A stretch of 19,453 nt of DNA from UMGS363 sp051891935 (lineage in GTDB: Bacteria > Bacillota > Clostridia > Oscillospirales > Ruminococcaceae). How positions within the stretch are numbered: the stretch's first letter is position 1; each line of letters starts with the position of its first letter. Shown piece after piece: positions 8,401 to 15,190 of the stretch. Under the pieces are notes generated by a model, which saw only the letters and a program-made list of their open reading frames with translations, was not told the DNA's origin and did no database searches. Location: the NCBI GenBank assembly GCA_051891935.1, contig JBJFFR010000058.1, positions 1-19,453 on the forward strand, read 5' to 3'. The position numbers and the translations under genes were made by a program.

Positions 8401-9177
8401 ATGAAATACACACAAGGCTGTTACCCGATCATTTCAAAAACAGCACTTGCAAAAGAAATATATGATATGACGATACTCTGCCCCGATGTTGCCGAAGCAG
8501 CACAGGCAGGTCAGTTCGTGAACATAAAGGTCGATGGCTTTATGCTCCGCCGTCCTATTTCGATCTGCGGCATTGATAAGAAAAAGGGTACGCTCCGCAT
8601 TGTCTTTGAAGTTCGCGGAAAAGGAACAAAGGAGCTTTCACAGCTGTCGGAAGGCGAACTTATCGACATTATCGCACCGCTCGGCGGAAACGGCTTCAAG
8701 CTTGACGGCTATAAAAAGGCTGTTATCATCGGCGGCGGTATCGGCAATCCTCCTATGGTCCCGATCGCTGAACATTTCGGCGAAAACGCAAGGGTCATAA
8801 GTGGTTTCAGAAATGCTTCAGCTGTTATCCTGCAGGATGATTTTGCAAAAACGGGCGCACAGACTATCCTCTGCACAGATGACGGTTCGGCAGGAAGAAA
8901 GGGCTTTGTCACCGACGCTCTCAAAGAAGAGATAGAAAAGGAAAAACCCGATGTTATCTATGCCTGCGGTCCTTCGATAATGCTCAAAAAGATAGTTGAG
9001 ATCGCAAAAGCAAACGGAATAAAGTCACAGGTTTCGCTTGAAGAAAGAATGGGCTGCGGAATCGGCGCTTGTCTTGTTTGCGTTTGCAGAACTATCCGTG
9101 ACGGTGAAGAATTCTATTCTCACGTCTGCAAGGACGGCCCCGTATTTGACGGCGAGGAGGTAAATTTCGATGAATAA
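8401..9177 (+). CDS. pyrK: Dihydroorotate dehydrogenase, electron transfer subunit (type 1B)
   Basis: This 258-aa iron-sulfur flavoprotein carries electrons from PyrD to NAD+. In order it shows the FAD-binding RPIS motif (51-54), the NAD-binding glycine loop GGGIGNPP (111-118), the ACGPS turn (188-192) and a C-terminal [2Fe-2S] site with C219, C224, C227 and C243. That C-x4-C-x2-C-x15-C spacing is typical of PyrK. AAGGAGGT lies just before the ATG at 8401. The 3' end overlaps pyrD by 8 bp, fitting the known heterotetramer of two PyrD and two PyrK chains. Its presence shows that the organism uses NAD-linked orotate synthesis. Confidence 0.95.
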   Translation: MKYTQGCYPIISKTALAKEIYDMTILCPDVAEAAQAGQFVNIKVDGFMLRRPISICGIDKKKGTLRIVFEVRGKGTKELSQLSEGELIDIIAPLGGNGFKLDGYKKAVIIGGGIGNPPMVPIAEHFGENARVISGFRNASAVILQDDFAKTGAQTILCTDDGSAGRKGFVTDALKEEIEKEKPDVIYACGPSIMLKKIVEIAKANGIKSQVSLEERMGCGIGACLVCVCRTIRDGEEFYSHVCKDGPVFDGEEVNFDE

Positions 9178-10081
9178 ATTAGCTGTAAATTTCGCAGGTG
9201 TTGATTTCAAGAACCCCGTCATCCCGGCGTCGGGAACATTCGGCTACGGAAAGGAATACGAAGAATTCTTTGACCTTTCAAAGCTCGGAGGTATCAGCGT
9301 AAAGGGTACTACCGAAAAGCTCCGCACAGGTAATCTTCCGCCGAGGATCGCAGAAACTCCGTCGGGAATGCTCAACAGTGTTGGTCTGCAGAACCCCGGA
9401 GTTGACCATTTCATTGCTCACGAACTCCCCTACCTTATGAAAAAGGATACTGTCATCATCGCAAATATGGCTGGCTCGACCGCTGACGGCTACCGTGAAG
9501 TTGCCGAAAAGCTCGATCAGACCGATGTTCCGATGATCGAAGTAAACATTTCCTGCCCGAACGTTAAGGCAGGCGGCGCAGCATTCGGTGTTAGCTGCGA
9601 GGGCGCCGCACAGATCACAAAGATCGTCCGTGCCGCAACTAAAAAGCCGATAATGATAAAGCTTTCCCCAAACGTTACAAATATTGCAGAGATCGCAAAA
9701 GCTGTTGAAGCCGAGGGAGCCGATGCAGTATCGCTCATCAACACGCTTCTCGGAATGAGAATAGATATCCGCACAAAGCGGCCAATACTTCATAACAATG
9801 TAGGCGGACTTTCGGGTCCTGCGGTATTCCCTGTTGCGGTAAGAATGGTTTGGCAGGTCGCAAACGCTGTCAAGATACCCGTCTGCGGAATGGGCGGTAT
9901 CTCCACCTGGGAGGACGCTGTTGAAATGATGATGGCAGGTGCTTCGACAGTTCAGGTCGGCGCTGCGCTCTTCAACGATCCTCTTGCTGCTGTCAAGATC
10001 ATTGACGGTCTTGAAAAATATGTCGAGGACAATCGACTTAACAGCATCACCGACATTGTAGGCGCTGTAAAGCCGTGGTAA
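9170..10081 (+). CDS. pyrD: Dihydroorotate dehydrogenase, catalytic subunit (type 1B)
   Basis: This 303-aa FMN enzyme oxidises dihydroorotate to orotate in the cytosol together with PyrK. The active-site base is C129 in NISCPN (126-131). FMN and substrate contacts appear as SGTFGYG (21-27), NSVGLQNPG (69-77), LINTLLGM (189-196), GGLSGPA (212-218) and CGMGGIS (239-245). Length and the catalytic cysteine (rather than serine) place it in class 1B. The start codon ATG at 9170 lies within the end of pyrK and has GAGGAGG upstream in pyrK coding sequence, so the two are translationally coupled. Confidence 0.96.
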   Translation: MNKLAVNFAGVDFKNPVIPASGTFGYGKEYEEFFDLSKLGGISVKGTTEKLRTGNLPPRIAETPSGMLNSVGLQNPGVDHFIAHELPYLMKKDTVIIANMAGSTADGYREVAEKLDQTDVPMIEVNISCPNVKAGGAAFGVSCEGAAQITKIVRAATKKPIMIKLSPNVTNIAEIAKAVEAEGADAVSLINTLLGMRIDIRTKRPILHNNVGGLSGPAVFPVAVRMVWQVANAVKIPVCGMGGISTWEDAVEMMMAGASTVQVGAALFNDPLAAVKIIDGLEKYVEDNRLNSITDIVGAVKPW

Positions 10082-10101
10082 ATAGGAGCTGTCCGTTATA
10101 A

Positions 10102-11034
10102 ATGGAAAACAAAAAAAGCTTACTTGAAAACCCGAAAACAGTGCTGCCGTCTGCAATGCTTTGCTGCCTTTTATGGGGAAGCGCTTTTCCGCTCGTCAAG
10201 ATCGGGTTCTCATGGCTTAACATATCTTCAAGCGACATTCCTGCGGAGATACTTTATGCAGGTCTGCGATTCACGCTTGCAGGCTTGATCGCAATAATCA
10301 TTACGAGCCTTATAAGCGGAAAATTCCTGCGCCCGACGGTGAAAAGCCTGCCGAGAGTATTCTCTTTGAGTATGTTCCAGACGATACTGCAGTACCTTTT
10401 CTTCTACATTGGTCTTTCCAACACATCGGGCGTTAAGGCTTCGGTCATTGAAGCGATGAATGTTTTTGTTGCGCTGATCGTTTCCTGCCTTTTTTTCAGA
10501 ATGGAAAAATTCACAGCGGCAAAGATTATCGGAAGCATCATCGGCTTCGCAGGGGTTGTGATAATCAACGTCAGCAAGGGTGATCTTGTCGGAGGAATAA
10601 CGCTCAAAGGCGAAGGCTTCATACTTATTTCAACCGTCGCTTATGCCTTTTCTTCGGTGCTCATGAAGCATTGGTCAAACGAGGAAAACCCAATGATGAT
10701 GAGTGCATGGCAGTTCCTGCTCGGCGGCATCGTAATGTCGATACTCGGATCAGCACTTGGCGGAAGGATAAACGGATTTGATATGAGGTCTGTACTGCTG
10801 CTGATTTATCTTGCATCGCTTTCGGCTGTCGCATACTCGCTTTGGGCATCGCTTCTAAAGTATTATCCCGTTTCAAAGATCGCCGTCTATGGATTTATGA
10901 ATCCTGTTTTCGGTTTTGTTCTTTCGGCATTCCTGCTCGGGGAATCGGAAGCGTTCGGCTTAAAAAGCATAGCTGCTCTAATTCTTGTATGCCTTGGAAT
11001 ATATATTGTCAACTGCAATAAAAATAAAGCTTAA
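10102..11034 (+). CDS. EamA/DMT-family transporter, last gene of the pyr cluster
   Basis: This 310-aa membrane protein has about ten hydrophobic helices in two EamA repeats (about 16-155 and 170-305). The typical family signature LLWGSAFPLVKIG is at 23-35, and a second-half motif is seen around 240-280 (SAVAYSLWASLLKYYPVSKIA, split over 240-261). DMT proteins export or import small metabolites such as amino acids and nucleobases; the substrate here cannot be read from the sequence. It starts 20 bp after pyrD, and a strong terminator follows it, so it belongs to the pyr transcript. The AGGAG at 10084-10088 is 13 nt from the ATG, an unusually long spacing that hints at weak translation. A role in exporting a pyrimidine intermediate is only a guess from context. 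Confidence 0.88.
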   Translation: MENKKSLLENPKTVLPSAMLCCLLWGSAFPLVKIGFSWLNISSSDIPAEILYAGLRFTLAGLIAIIITSLISGKFLRPTVKSLPRVFSLSMFQTILQYLFFYIGLSNTSGVKASVIEAMNVFVALIVSCLFFRMEKFTAAKIIGSIIGFAGVVIINVSKGDLVGGITLKGEGFILISTVAYAFSSVLMKHWSNEENPMMMSAWQFLLGGIVMSILGSALGGRINGFDMRSVLLLIYLASLSAVAYSLWASLLKYYPVSKIAVYGFMNPVFGFVLSAFLLGESEAFGLKSIAALILVCLGIYIVNCNKNKA

Positions 11035-11040
11035 AGCATA

Positions 11041-11083
11041 AAACGCTGTACGATGCGATGATACATTGTACAGCGTTTATTAT
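11041..11083 (+). terminator. Strong terminator closing the pyr cluster
   Basis: AAACGCTGTAC (11041-11051) pairs perfectly with GTACAGCGTTT (11068-11078), followed by ATTATTAT. The 11-bp stem lies six bases after the EamA stop codon. Confidence 0.8.
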
Positions 11084-11085
11084 TA

Positions 11086-11281
11086 TACTAATTCCAAACC
11101 GTTCTATAGAAAAAGACGAGAGATAGAATAATCCAAGTTAGGTAAACTTGTTTACCTTGGAGAGCGACCGAAGGAAGGCTTTATGCCCTTCAATGCAATA
11201 TCATTGCATAGGAGTTTGACGCAGAATTGGATTATTATATCCGAGTATTTAGTCTTACGGTTGGTTTGAAATTATACTAAT
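11086..11281. repeat. Structured repeat R2, full copy a
   Basis: This element of about 190 bp has imperfect terminal inverted repeats (TACTAATTCCAAACC against GGTTTGAAATTATACTA). A second inner inverted pair is GATAgaATAATCCAA with TTGGATTATtaTATC (11131-11145 and 11227-11241). Inside are GGTAAAC/GTTTACC (11141-11157) and TGCAAT/ATTGCA hairpins (about 11193-11209). It encodes no protein. The left 50 bp match the end of the window (19403-19453). Its right ACTAAT is also the left end of R1 copy b. Confidence 0.7.
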
Positions 11282-11390
11282 CCCCGATTATAAAGTGTAC
11301 AAAAAATCAAGCAAAATCTCGTAGCTGTTGGAAACAGCTTTATATGGATTTTGCGCAGATTTTTTGTCTACACTTTAATGAGGGATTAGT
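11276..11390. repeat. Palindromic repeat R1, copy b
   Basis: This copy of about 115 bp has the same ACTAATCCC...GGGATTAGT ends and the same orientation as copy a. It differs from copy a at only a few positions (for example CAAG instead of GGGG in the left arm). It lies between the convergent pyr cluster and the AI-2E gene. Downstream of its right end the unit ATTAGT is repeated to give three tandem copies (11385-11402). Confidence 0.85.
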
Positions 11391-11397
11391 ATTAGTA

Positions 11398-12552
11398 TTA
11401 GTCCAGCTTTTCTTTGATTATGCCATAAAGCACCGATGTTATCGGAACAGCTAAAAGTATTCCCACACATCCGCCGAGCTTTGCTCCGATAAGGATCGCA
11501 AGCAAAACAGGCAGCGGCGGAAGTCCCATGCTTTTGCCTACAACTTTAGGATAAATAAGGTTGTTTTCAAGCTGCTGCAGTATAATTATGAACACAACAA
11601 ACCACACGGCAGATATCGGTTTGACAAGAAAAAGCAGAAATGCGCACGGAACAGTTCCGATTATTGCGCCAACAACGGGCAGCAGCGCCGTTATTCCAAT
11701 TATAAAGCTTATCAGCAGCGCATACTCAAACCTGAAAAGCTTCATTCCAATATAACAAAGTCCGCCAAGTATCGCAGCCTCGGTCACCTGTCCGCTTACA
11801 AACCGTGAAAACACATCATAAACCGTATAATATAGCTTTGCATATCGCTTACATCGCTCTTCGGACATTATTTTCCGTGATATCCTTCTAACGAGCAGCC
11901 GAAGCTTATCCTTTGAGATGAGAATATATATCGAGATTATCAAACCGATAAAAAAATCGGTCAAAGAACCGAAAAAATTTGCAGTTTTGCCGTAAAACTC
12001 GGCTGCAATATCGGGAATCTTCTCCCCTGCTTTTTCAATTATCGAACCGAGCGCTGGGATAATCCCCAGCTTATCTTTTTTTGAAAGCTCGTCATAAAAA
12101 TAGCTTATTTTTTCAAGGTAAAGATCACTGTTTGAAACAAGGATCTTAAGGCTGTCTATGATCTGCGGAATGATTATCCCGACAGCCGCCGCAGCAAAGG
12201 CAACAAGAAGTATATATCCCAGCGAAACGGATAATACCCATCGTGCCTTATGCTTTTCGCTTTGTGAGCTTGCTTTTATCCTTGCAATACAGTTGAAGGC
12301 ATTGTAGTGTCGTTTAGCGGAATATGACATAACAGCGTCGGAAAATGAACCGCAAAGCTCGTATATCTTGCATACGGGGCGATTTATCACAAATGCAGCC
12401 GCCATTCCGATGATGATCGGACGAAAGATCCGAAGCGCTCCGATAATAATGCGGAATGCAAGCTCGGGATTTACGGCAGCTGCAACCAATAACGCTCCGC
12501 CGAATATCATCATCCTGTATTTCCGTTCCAATACCGCACCTGCTTTCAGCAT
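11398..12552 (-). CDS. AI-2E/PerM-family transporter-like membrane protein
   Basis: This 384-aa integral membrane protein (from the first ATG) has about eight hydrophobic segments. The family-typical C-terminal block is FIIGITALLPVVGAIIG followed by QLENNLIYPKVVGKSMGLPP and LLAVPI. Members include the TqsA/YdiK/YtvI group; most have no proven substrate and some are sodium/proton antiporters. The first ATG (12552) has no Shine-Dalgarno and abuts a TATAAT, so true translation may start at the in-frame TTG at 12531, five bases after AGGTG (377 aa). The stop codon is supplied by the ATTAGT repeat unit bordering R1 copy b, yet the protein is full length. It is monocistronic, downstream of a terminator. 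Confidence 0.85.
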   Translation of the reverse strand: MLKAGAVLERKYRMMIFGGALLVAAAVNPELAFRIIIGALRIFRPIIIGMAAAFVINRPVCKIYELCGSFSDAVMSYSAKRHYNAFNCIARIKASSQSEKHKARWVLSVSLGYILLVAFAAAAVGIIIPQIIDSLKILVSNSDLYLEKISYFYDELSKKDKLGIIPALGSIIEKAGEKIPDIAAEFYGKTANFFGSLTDFFIGLIISIYILISKDKLRLLVRRISRKIMSEERCKRYAKLYYTVYDVFSRFVSGQVTEAAILGGLCYIGMKLFRFEYALLISFIIGITALLPVVGAIIGTVPCAFLLFLVKPISAVWFVVFIIILQQLENNLIYPKVVGKSMGLPPLPVLLAILIGAKLGGCVGILLAVPITSVLYGIIKEKLD

Positions 12553-12563
12553 TTATATTATAT

Positions 12564-12594
12564 ATTGTAAGCGAAAATGCAGACAGGTATGCAA
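12564..12594 (-). promoter_or_regulatory. Candidate promoter of the AI-2E gene
   Basis: On the minus strand TTGCAT (12594-12589) and TACAAT (12569-12564) are 19 bp apart. A perfect TATAAT follows at 12562-12557, but without a -35 at good spacing. Either choice gives a leader of a few bases at most to the first ATG, which supports a downstream start codon or near-leaderless translation. Confidence 0.35.
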
Positions 12595-12623
12595 AAAAGG
12601 GTATCGTTTTTGATACCCTTTTT
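12593..12623 (-). terminator. Terminator after the GH26-like gene
   Basis: GGGTATC (12599-12605) pairs with GATACCC (12612-12618) around a T-rich loop. The flanking A6 and T5 runs extend the stem and give a U-tract on either strand. It starts nine bases beyond the minus-strand stop codon of the glycosidase. Confidence 0.85.
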
Positions 12624-12631
12624 AAAAAAGC

Positions 12632-14077
12632 TTATTTTTCAACAGGTGTGCAGAGAACACGAACCTTCGGGAGTGACTTTACTGTGTAGTAATAGTTCAC
12701 ATCCCAATCATCGCCCTGTGTGCTGTCGTTTTCACCGCTTGCAGGAGGTGCGAAAAGCTTGATCGTCATATCTGCAGCTCCGTCAAGATGATTCTCAAAG
12801 AATGCAGGCATAAGGTCGATTGTGCGAGCCTCGGGTGACTTATAGAACCACTTTCCGTTGATCTCGATCATATAGTTTCCATCATCTTCCTTGTCGAAAA
12901 CGACTTCGCAGAAATGTGGATCGCTGTCAAAATGAACAGGTATCGCAAGACCGTCAGCGTCTTCCGAACCGCCCCAGCGAAGTGTAACAGGGAGCTTGAT
13001 CTCGTCATTCTGAACGATCTCGGGGCTGAAAAGCTTGCTGTGAATGATCTCCTTATAAGTCTTCATAAGCGGCTGTTCGATGCCGACATTTGCATTGTTC
13101 GGATCCTGTATTTCAAGTCCGAGTCTGCCGCGGTCACGGAACTGATACATTGTGAAGCCGCTGAACCAATCAGGCTGCTCCTTTTCAAGAATGTCGCAGA
13201 ATTCACGAACCATTTTAGCCTGATCGTAAGGACCTGTAACATCGCCGTCAGCGTTGAATTCAGCCATTGTCATCGGCTTGCCGACGCCGCCGTTGAGATA
13301 TTTGAATCTTTCGTAGCTTAACTTTGTCAGATTATAGGTATTCTCCACCTTGCTGCGTGAATGGGAAGTTCCGCCCGGCTCTGCAACATCGAACGGCCAG
13401 CCCCAATGGAGTGCCATATACTTATCTACAGACCATACATCAGCTGCAGGAACGCACTGTGCGAATTCCTTTTCCATTTCCATTTCTTCGCCGTTTTCGG
13501 GATGCTCAATGCCGCCGATGCACATTACTGTCTTAACGTTAGGTGCATATTCATGGATAATATCAGAGAAATGAACAAAGAACTCTGCAACCTTCTCATA
13601 TGTAGTTCTCTTTGTGAATGAGAACCAGTTTCCGGTTGCTTCATGATTGATTCGGAGATACATTCTTCCGAAGGAACGAAGATCCTTTGCGATAGCGATA
13701 AGCTGATCATCGGAAACATTCGGGTCAACAGTAAGTGTGAGGTTTACGTCCTGACCGTGGCGGCGGACATCACGCATACAAGTGAAAGGCTCGTCAGTTC
13801 TGTCGCCTTCAAGACCGCCCTTATATGTGAAGTAATCATCATAAGGATAATCCCACTGGAAAGTAACGTTTGCATCCTTCATGACCTCGGAAATTCTACC
13901 GGGGAACTCCTTATCGAGCGGATAATAGCAATACATAAGCGAAACAGCTCTGTGCGGTCTGCCGAGCTTATTGATGATATAATCCTGATCTACATATTCT
14001 CCTCTTTCGGAACCGTCGCCGATATCAACCGCATACTTGGCAGCGCCCATGTGAACGCCGAAAATTTTATCTGCCAT
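12632..14077 (-). CDS. GH26-like glycoside hydrolase, cytosolic
   Basis: This 481-aa protein resembles GH26 (beta-mannanase clan GH-A). LRINHEATGNWFSF places a likely acid/base at E146, comparable to the RPLHEMNGxWFxW pattern of GH26, and TMAEFNADG places a likely nucleophile at E273. A separate C-terminal part (about 363-481, rich in beta-prone and aromatic residues) could be a sugar-binding or accessory domain that I cannot name. There is no signal peptide, so it probably acts inside the cell on imported oligosaccharides. The start is ATG 14077, supported by GGAGG at 14085-14089; a longer frame to 14131 crosses the operator and is rejected. It has its own promoter, a cre-like operator and a terminator. 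Exact family and substrate are uncertain. Confidence 0.75.
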   Translation of the reverse strand: MADKIFGVHMGAAKYAVDIGDGSERGEYVDQDYIINKLGRPHRAVSLMYCYYPLDKEFPGRISEVMKDANVTFQWDYPYDDYFTYKGGLEGDRTDEPFTCMRDVRRHGQDVNLTLTVDPNVSDDQLIAIAKDLRSFGRMYLRINHEATGNWFSFTKRTTYEKVAEFFVHFSDIIHEYAPNVKTVMCIGGIEHPENGEEMEMEKEFAQCVPAADVWSVDKYMALHWGWPFDVAEPGGTSHSRSKVENTYNLTKLSYERFKYLNGGVGKPMTMAEFNADGDVTGPYDQAKMVREFCDILEKEQPDWFSGFTMYQFRDRGRLGLEIQDPNNANVGIEQPLMKTYKEIIHSKLFSPEIVQNDEIKLPVTLRWGGSEDADGLAIPVHFDSDPHFCEVVFDKEDDGNYMIEINGKWFYKSPEARTIDLMPAFFENHLDGAADMTIKLFAPPASGENDSTQGDDWDVNYYYTVKSLPKVRVLCTPVEK

Positions 14078-14084
14078 CTCATAT

Positions 14085-14089
14085 CCTCC
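14085..14089 (-). promoter_or_regulatory. Ribosome binding site of the GH26-like gene
   Basis: GGAGG on the minus strand lies 7 nt before ATG 14077 and decides against the upstream ATG at 14131. Confidence 0.75.
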
Positions 14090-14114
14090 GTAATCATATA
14101 TATTTTGTTCAGTA

Positions 14115-14132
14115 GTTGAAAACGTTTTCAAC
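14115..14132. promoter_or_regulatory. Perfect cre / LacI-family operator palindrome
   Basis: GTTGAAAACGTTTTCAAC is an exact 18-bp palindrome with the central CG typical of LacI-family operators, and it contains a perfect match to the Bacillota cre consensus TGWAANCGNTNWCA. It lies about 10 bp after the predicted start point of the glycosidase transcript, where bound CcpA or a dedicated LacI-type repressor would block elongation or promoter clearance. This fits control by sugar availability. Which protein binds is not determined by the sequence. Confidence 0.8.
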
Positions 14133-14142
14133 CTTTTATTCT

Positions 14143-14171
14143 ATGATACAACATTTCTAAAAAAAAAGCAA
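14143..14171 (-). promoter_or_regulatory. Promoter of the GH26-like gene
   Basis: On the minus strand TTGCTT (14171-14166) and TATCAT (14148-14143) are separated by exactly 17 bp. The spacer includes a T-rich run. The operator palindrome follows immediately downstream. Confidence 0.55.
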
Positions 14172-14214
14172 GAGGTATAGAAAAATTTACTTTTTGTACA
14201 AATTTAAAAATAAT

Positions 14215-14253
14215 AAAAAAAGCATGAGAAAACACATTGCTTCTCATACTTTT
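14215..14253. terminator. Bidirectional terminator after the Nudix gene
   Basis: AGcATGAGAA (14221-14230) pairs with TTCTCATaCT (14241-14250) around a 10-nt loop. It is flanked by A7 on the left (a U-tract for minus-strand transcripts) and TTTTATT on the right. It ends the Nudix transcript and shields the glycosidase promoter from read-through. Confidence 0.75.
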
Positions 14254-14308
14254 ATTATCGCAGAAAAATTGGAATTTATTGAGTTCTTTACAACAAATAA
14301 ATTACAGT

Positions 14309-14797
14309 TTATCTTTCGATAATAGTTTTCACAAGTTGCCAACCGATACTTCCTTCTCTAATTTTCGCCAATGCATCTTTGAATTGAACCCATTCTACAG
14401 AATCCACTTCACAAGATAATTCAAAATCTTTCTTCTTTACAGTTGCCTTATACCCCAGCATTAACATTTCTCTTTTTTCATACGGATAACTACTAATGAA
14501 TTCTAAAGTTTCAACATCTTGTCCAATTTCTTCTTTTACTTCACGAATAACTGTTTCTTCAGCGGATTCCCCTATTTTCATAATTCCGGCAACACATACA
14601 TATTTTGTTGCAGAAACATAATTTTGTCTTAACAATGCTACTTCATCACATTCATTGACAACCGCCGCAATAATACTTGTCGTAAACATATCCCACAAAG
14701 GAATATTGCACTCTTCACAAAATGGAATTACTCCCTCATCTCCAATTTCTTTTCCAATTAATTTTGTCCCACAATGTGGGCAATATGTAAAATGCAT
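14309..14797 (-). CDS. Zinc-ribbon Nudix hydrolase (NudC-like)
   Basis: This 162-aa protein has an N-terminal zinc ribbon (C6-x2-C9 and C27-x2-C30) and a complete Nudix box G-x5-E-x7-REVKEEIGQ at 71-93. SSYPYEKREMLMLGYKA (102-118) follows, at the place where NADH pyrophosphatases carry SQPWPFP-S-LM. The architecture suggests hydrolysis of a dinucleotide such as NAD(H), or NAD-cap removal from RNA, but the selectivity motif is altered, so the substrate is open. It is much shorter than E. coli NudC. The start is ATG 14797, 10 nt after AGGAGG (14808-14813); an upstream extension runs into repeat R3. Third codon positions are clearly richer in A/T than in the neighbours, suggesting a different origin. 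Confidence 0.85.
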   Translation of the reverse strand: MHFTYCPHCGTKLIGKEIGDEGVIPFCEECNIPLWDMFTTSIIAAVVNECDEVALLRQNYVSATKYVCVAGIMKIGESAEETVIREVKEEIGQDVETLEFISSYPYEKREMLMLGYKATVKKKDFELSCEVDSVEWVQFKDALAKIREGSIGWQLVKTIIER

Positions 14798-14807
14798 AAT
14801 TCCGGTT

Positions 14808-14813
14808 CCTCCT
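14808..14813 (-). promoter_or_regulatory. Nudix gene ribosome binding site
   Basis: AGGAGG on the minus strand lies 10 nt before ATG 14797. Repeat R3 begins only 10 bp further upstream, so any promoter must be in the repeat or beyond it. Confidence 0.7.
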
Positions 14814-14822
14814 ATTGATAAT

Positions 14823-14956
14823 ACTAAGGAAACGCTGATTAATAAGTTTCTGCCGTTTTTCAAAATGTCTATGTCATAATGACATTAAAGACGGAAACTC
14901 GTACATTTCTCAAAACGGCGAAACAAACGCTTCGCTTTAATCAGCTTTTTCCTAAT
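14823..14956. repeat. MITE-like repeat R3
   Basis: This element of about 134 bp has terminal inverted repeats of about 20 bp: ACTAAGGAAACGCTGATTAA on the left, and on the right the complement of ATTAGGAAAAAGCTGATTAA. Further inward the arms pair again through TTTCTGCCGTTTT and AAAACGGCGAAAC. The centre holds a perfect TGTCAT-A-ATGACA dyad (14872-14884). No protein is encoded. Its right end shares CTAAT with R1 copy c. It lies directly upstream of the Nudix gene. Only one copy is in the window. Confidence 0.7.
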
Positions 14957-15063
14957 CCCTCATTAAAGTGTAGACAAAAATCTGTGCAAAATCCATATAA
15001 AGCTGTTTCCAACAGCTACGAGATTTTGCCCCATTTTTTTACACTATATAATCGGGGATTAGT
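14952..15063. repeat. Palindromic repeat R1, copy c (inverted)
   Basis: This copy of about 112 bp is in the opposite orientation to copies a and b, running from CTAATCCC to GGGATTAGT. It is nearly identical to copy a, including the GGGGCAAAATCTCG arm when read on the other strand. It sits between R3 and the terminator of the ribosomal protein operon. Confidence 0.85.
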
Positions 15064-15153
15064 ACAAAATCAGAATTTATCAACTTAACCAATCCCGATT
15101 TGTTAATGGGTTTATTATAACATCAATACATAATAAAGTCAATACATAAAACA

Positions 15154-15190
15154 AAAGTCACCTTTGACACACAGCATCAAAAGTGACTTT
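15154..15190 (-). terminator. Terminator of the rpmG-rplA operon
   Basis: AAAGTCAC-C-TTTGA (15154-15167) pairs with TCAAA-A-GTGACTTT (15177-15190), 13 pairs with one mismatch. On the minus strand it is followed by TGTTTTAT. It lies 23 bp beyond the rplA stop codon, so rplJ-rplL are not part of this transcript. Confidence 0.75.

Noticed and set aside
9278..10156. Long minus-strand open frame opposite pyrD
   Set aside because: It is a shadow of pyrD codon usage, with no domain, no binding site and low-complexity composition.
13643..14119. Plus-strand open frame opposite the glycosidase start
   Set aside because: Antisense shadow without a binding site; it runs through the operator and the start region of the real gene.
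14879..15088. Small open frame across R3 and R1c
   Set aside because: It consists of two fused repeats and shares its peptide with the other R1 copies; treated as a repeat artefact.
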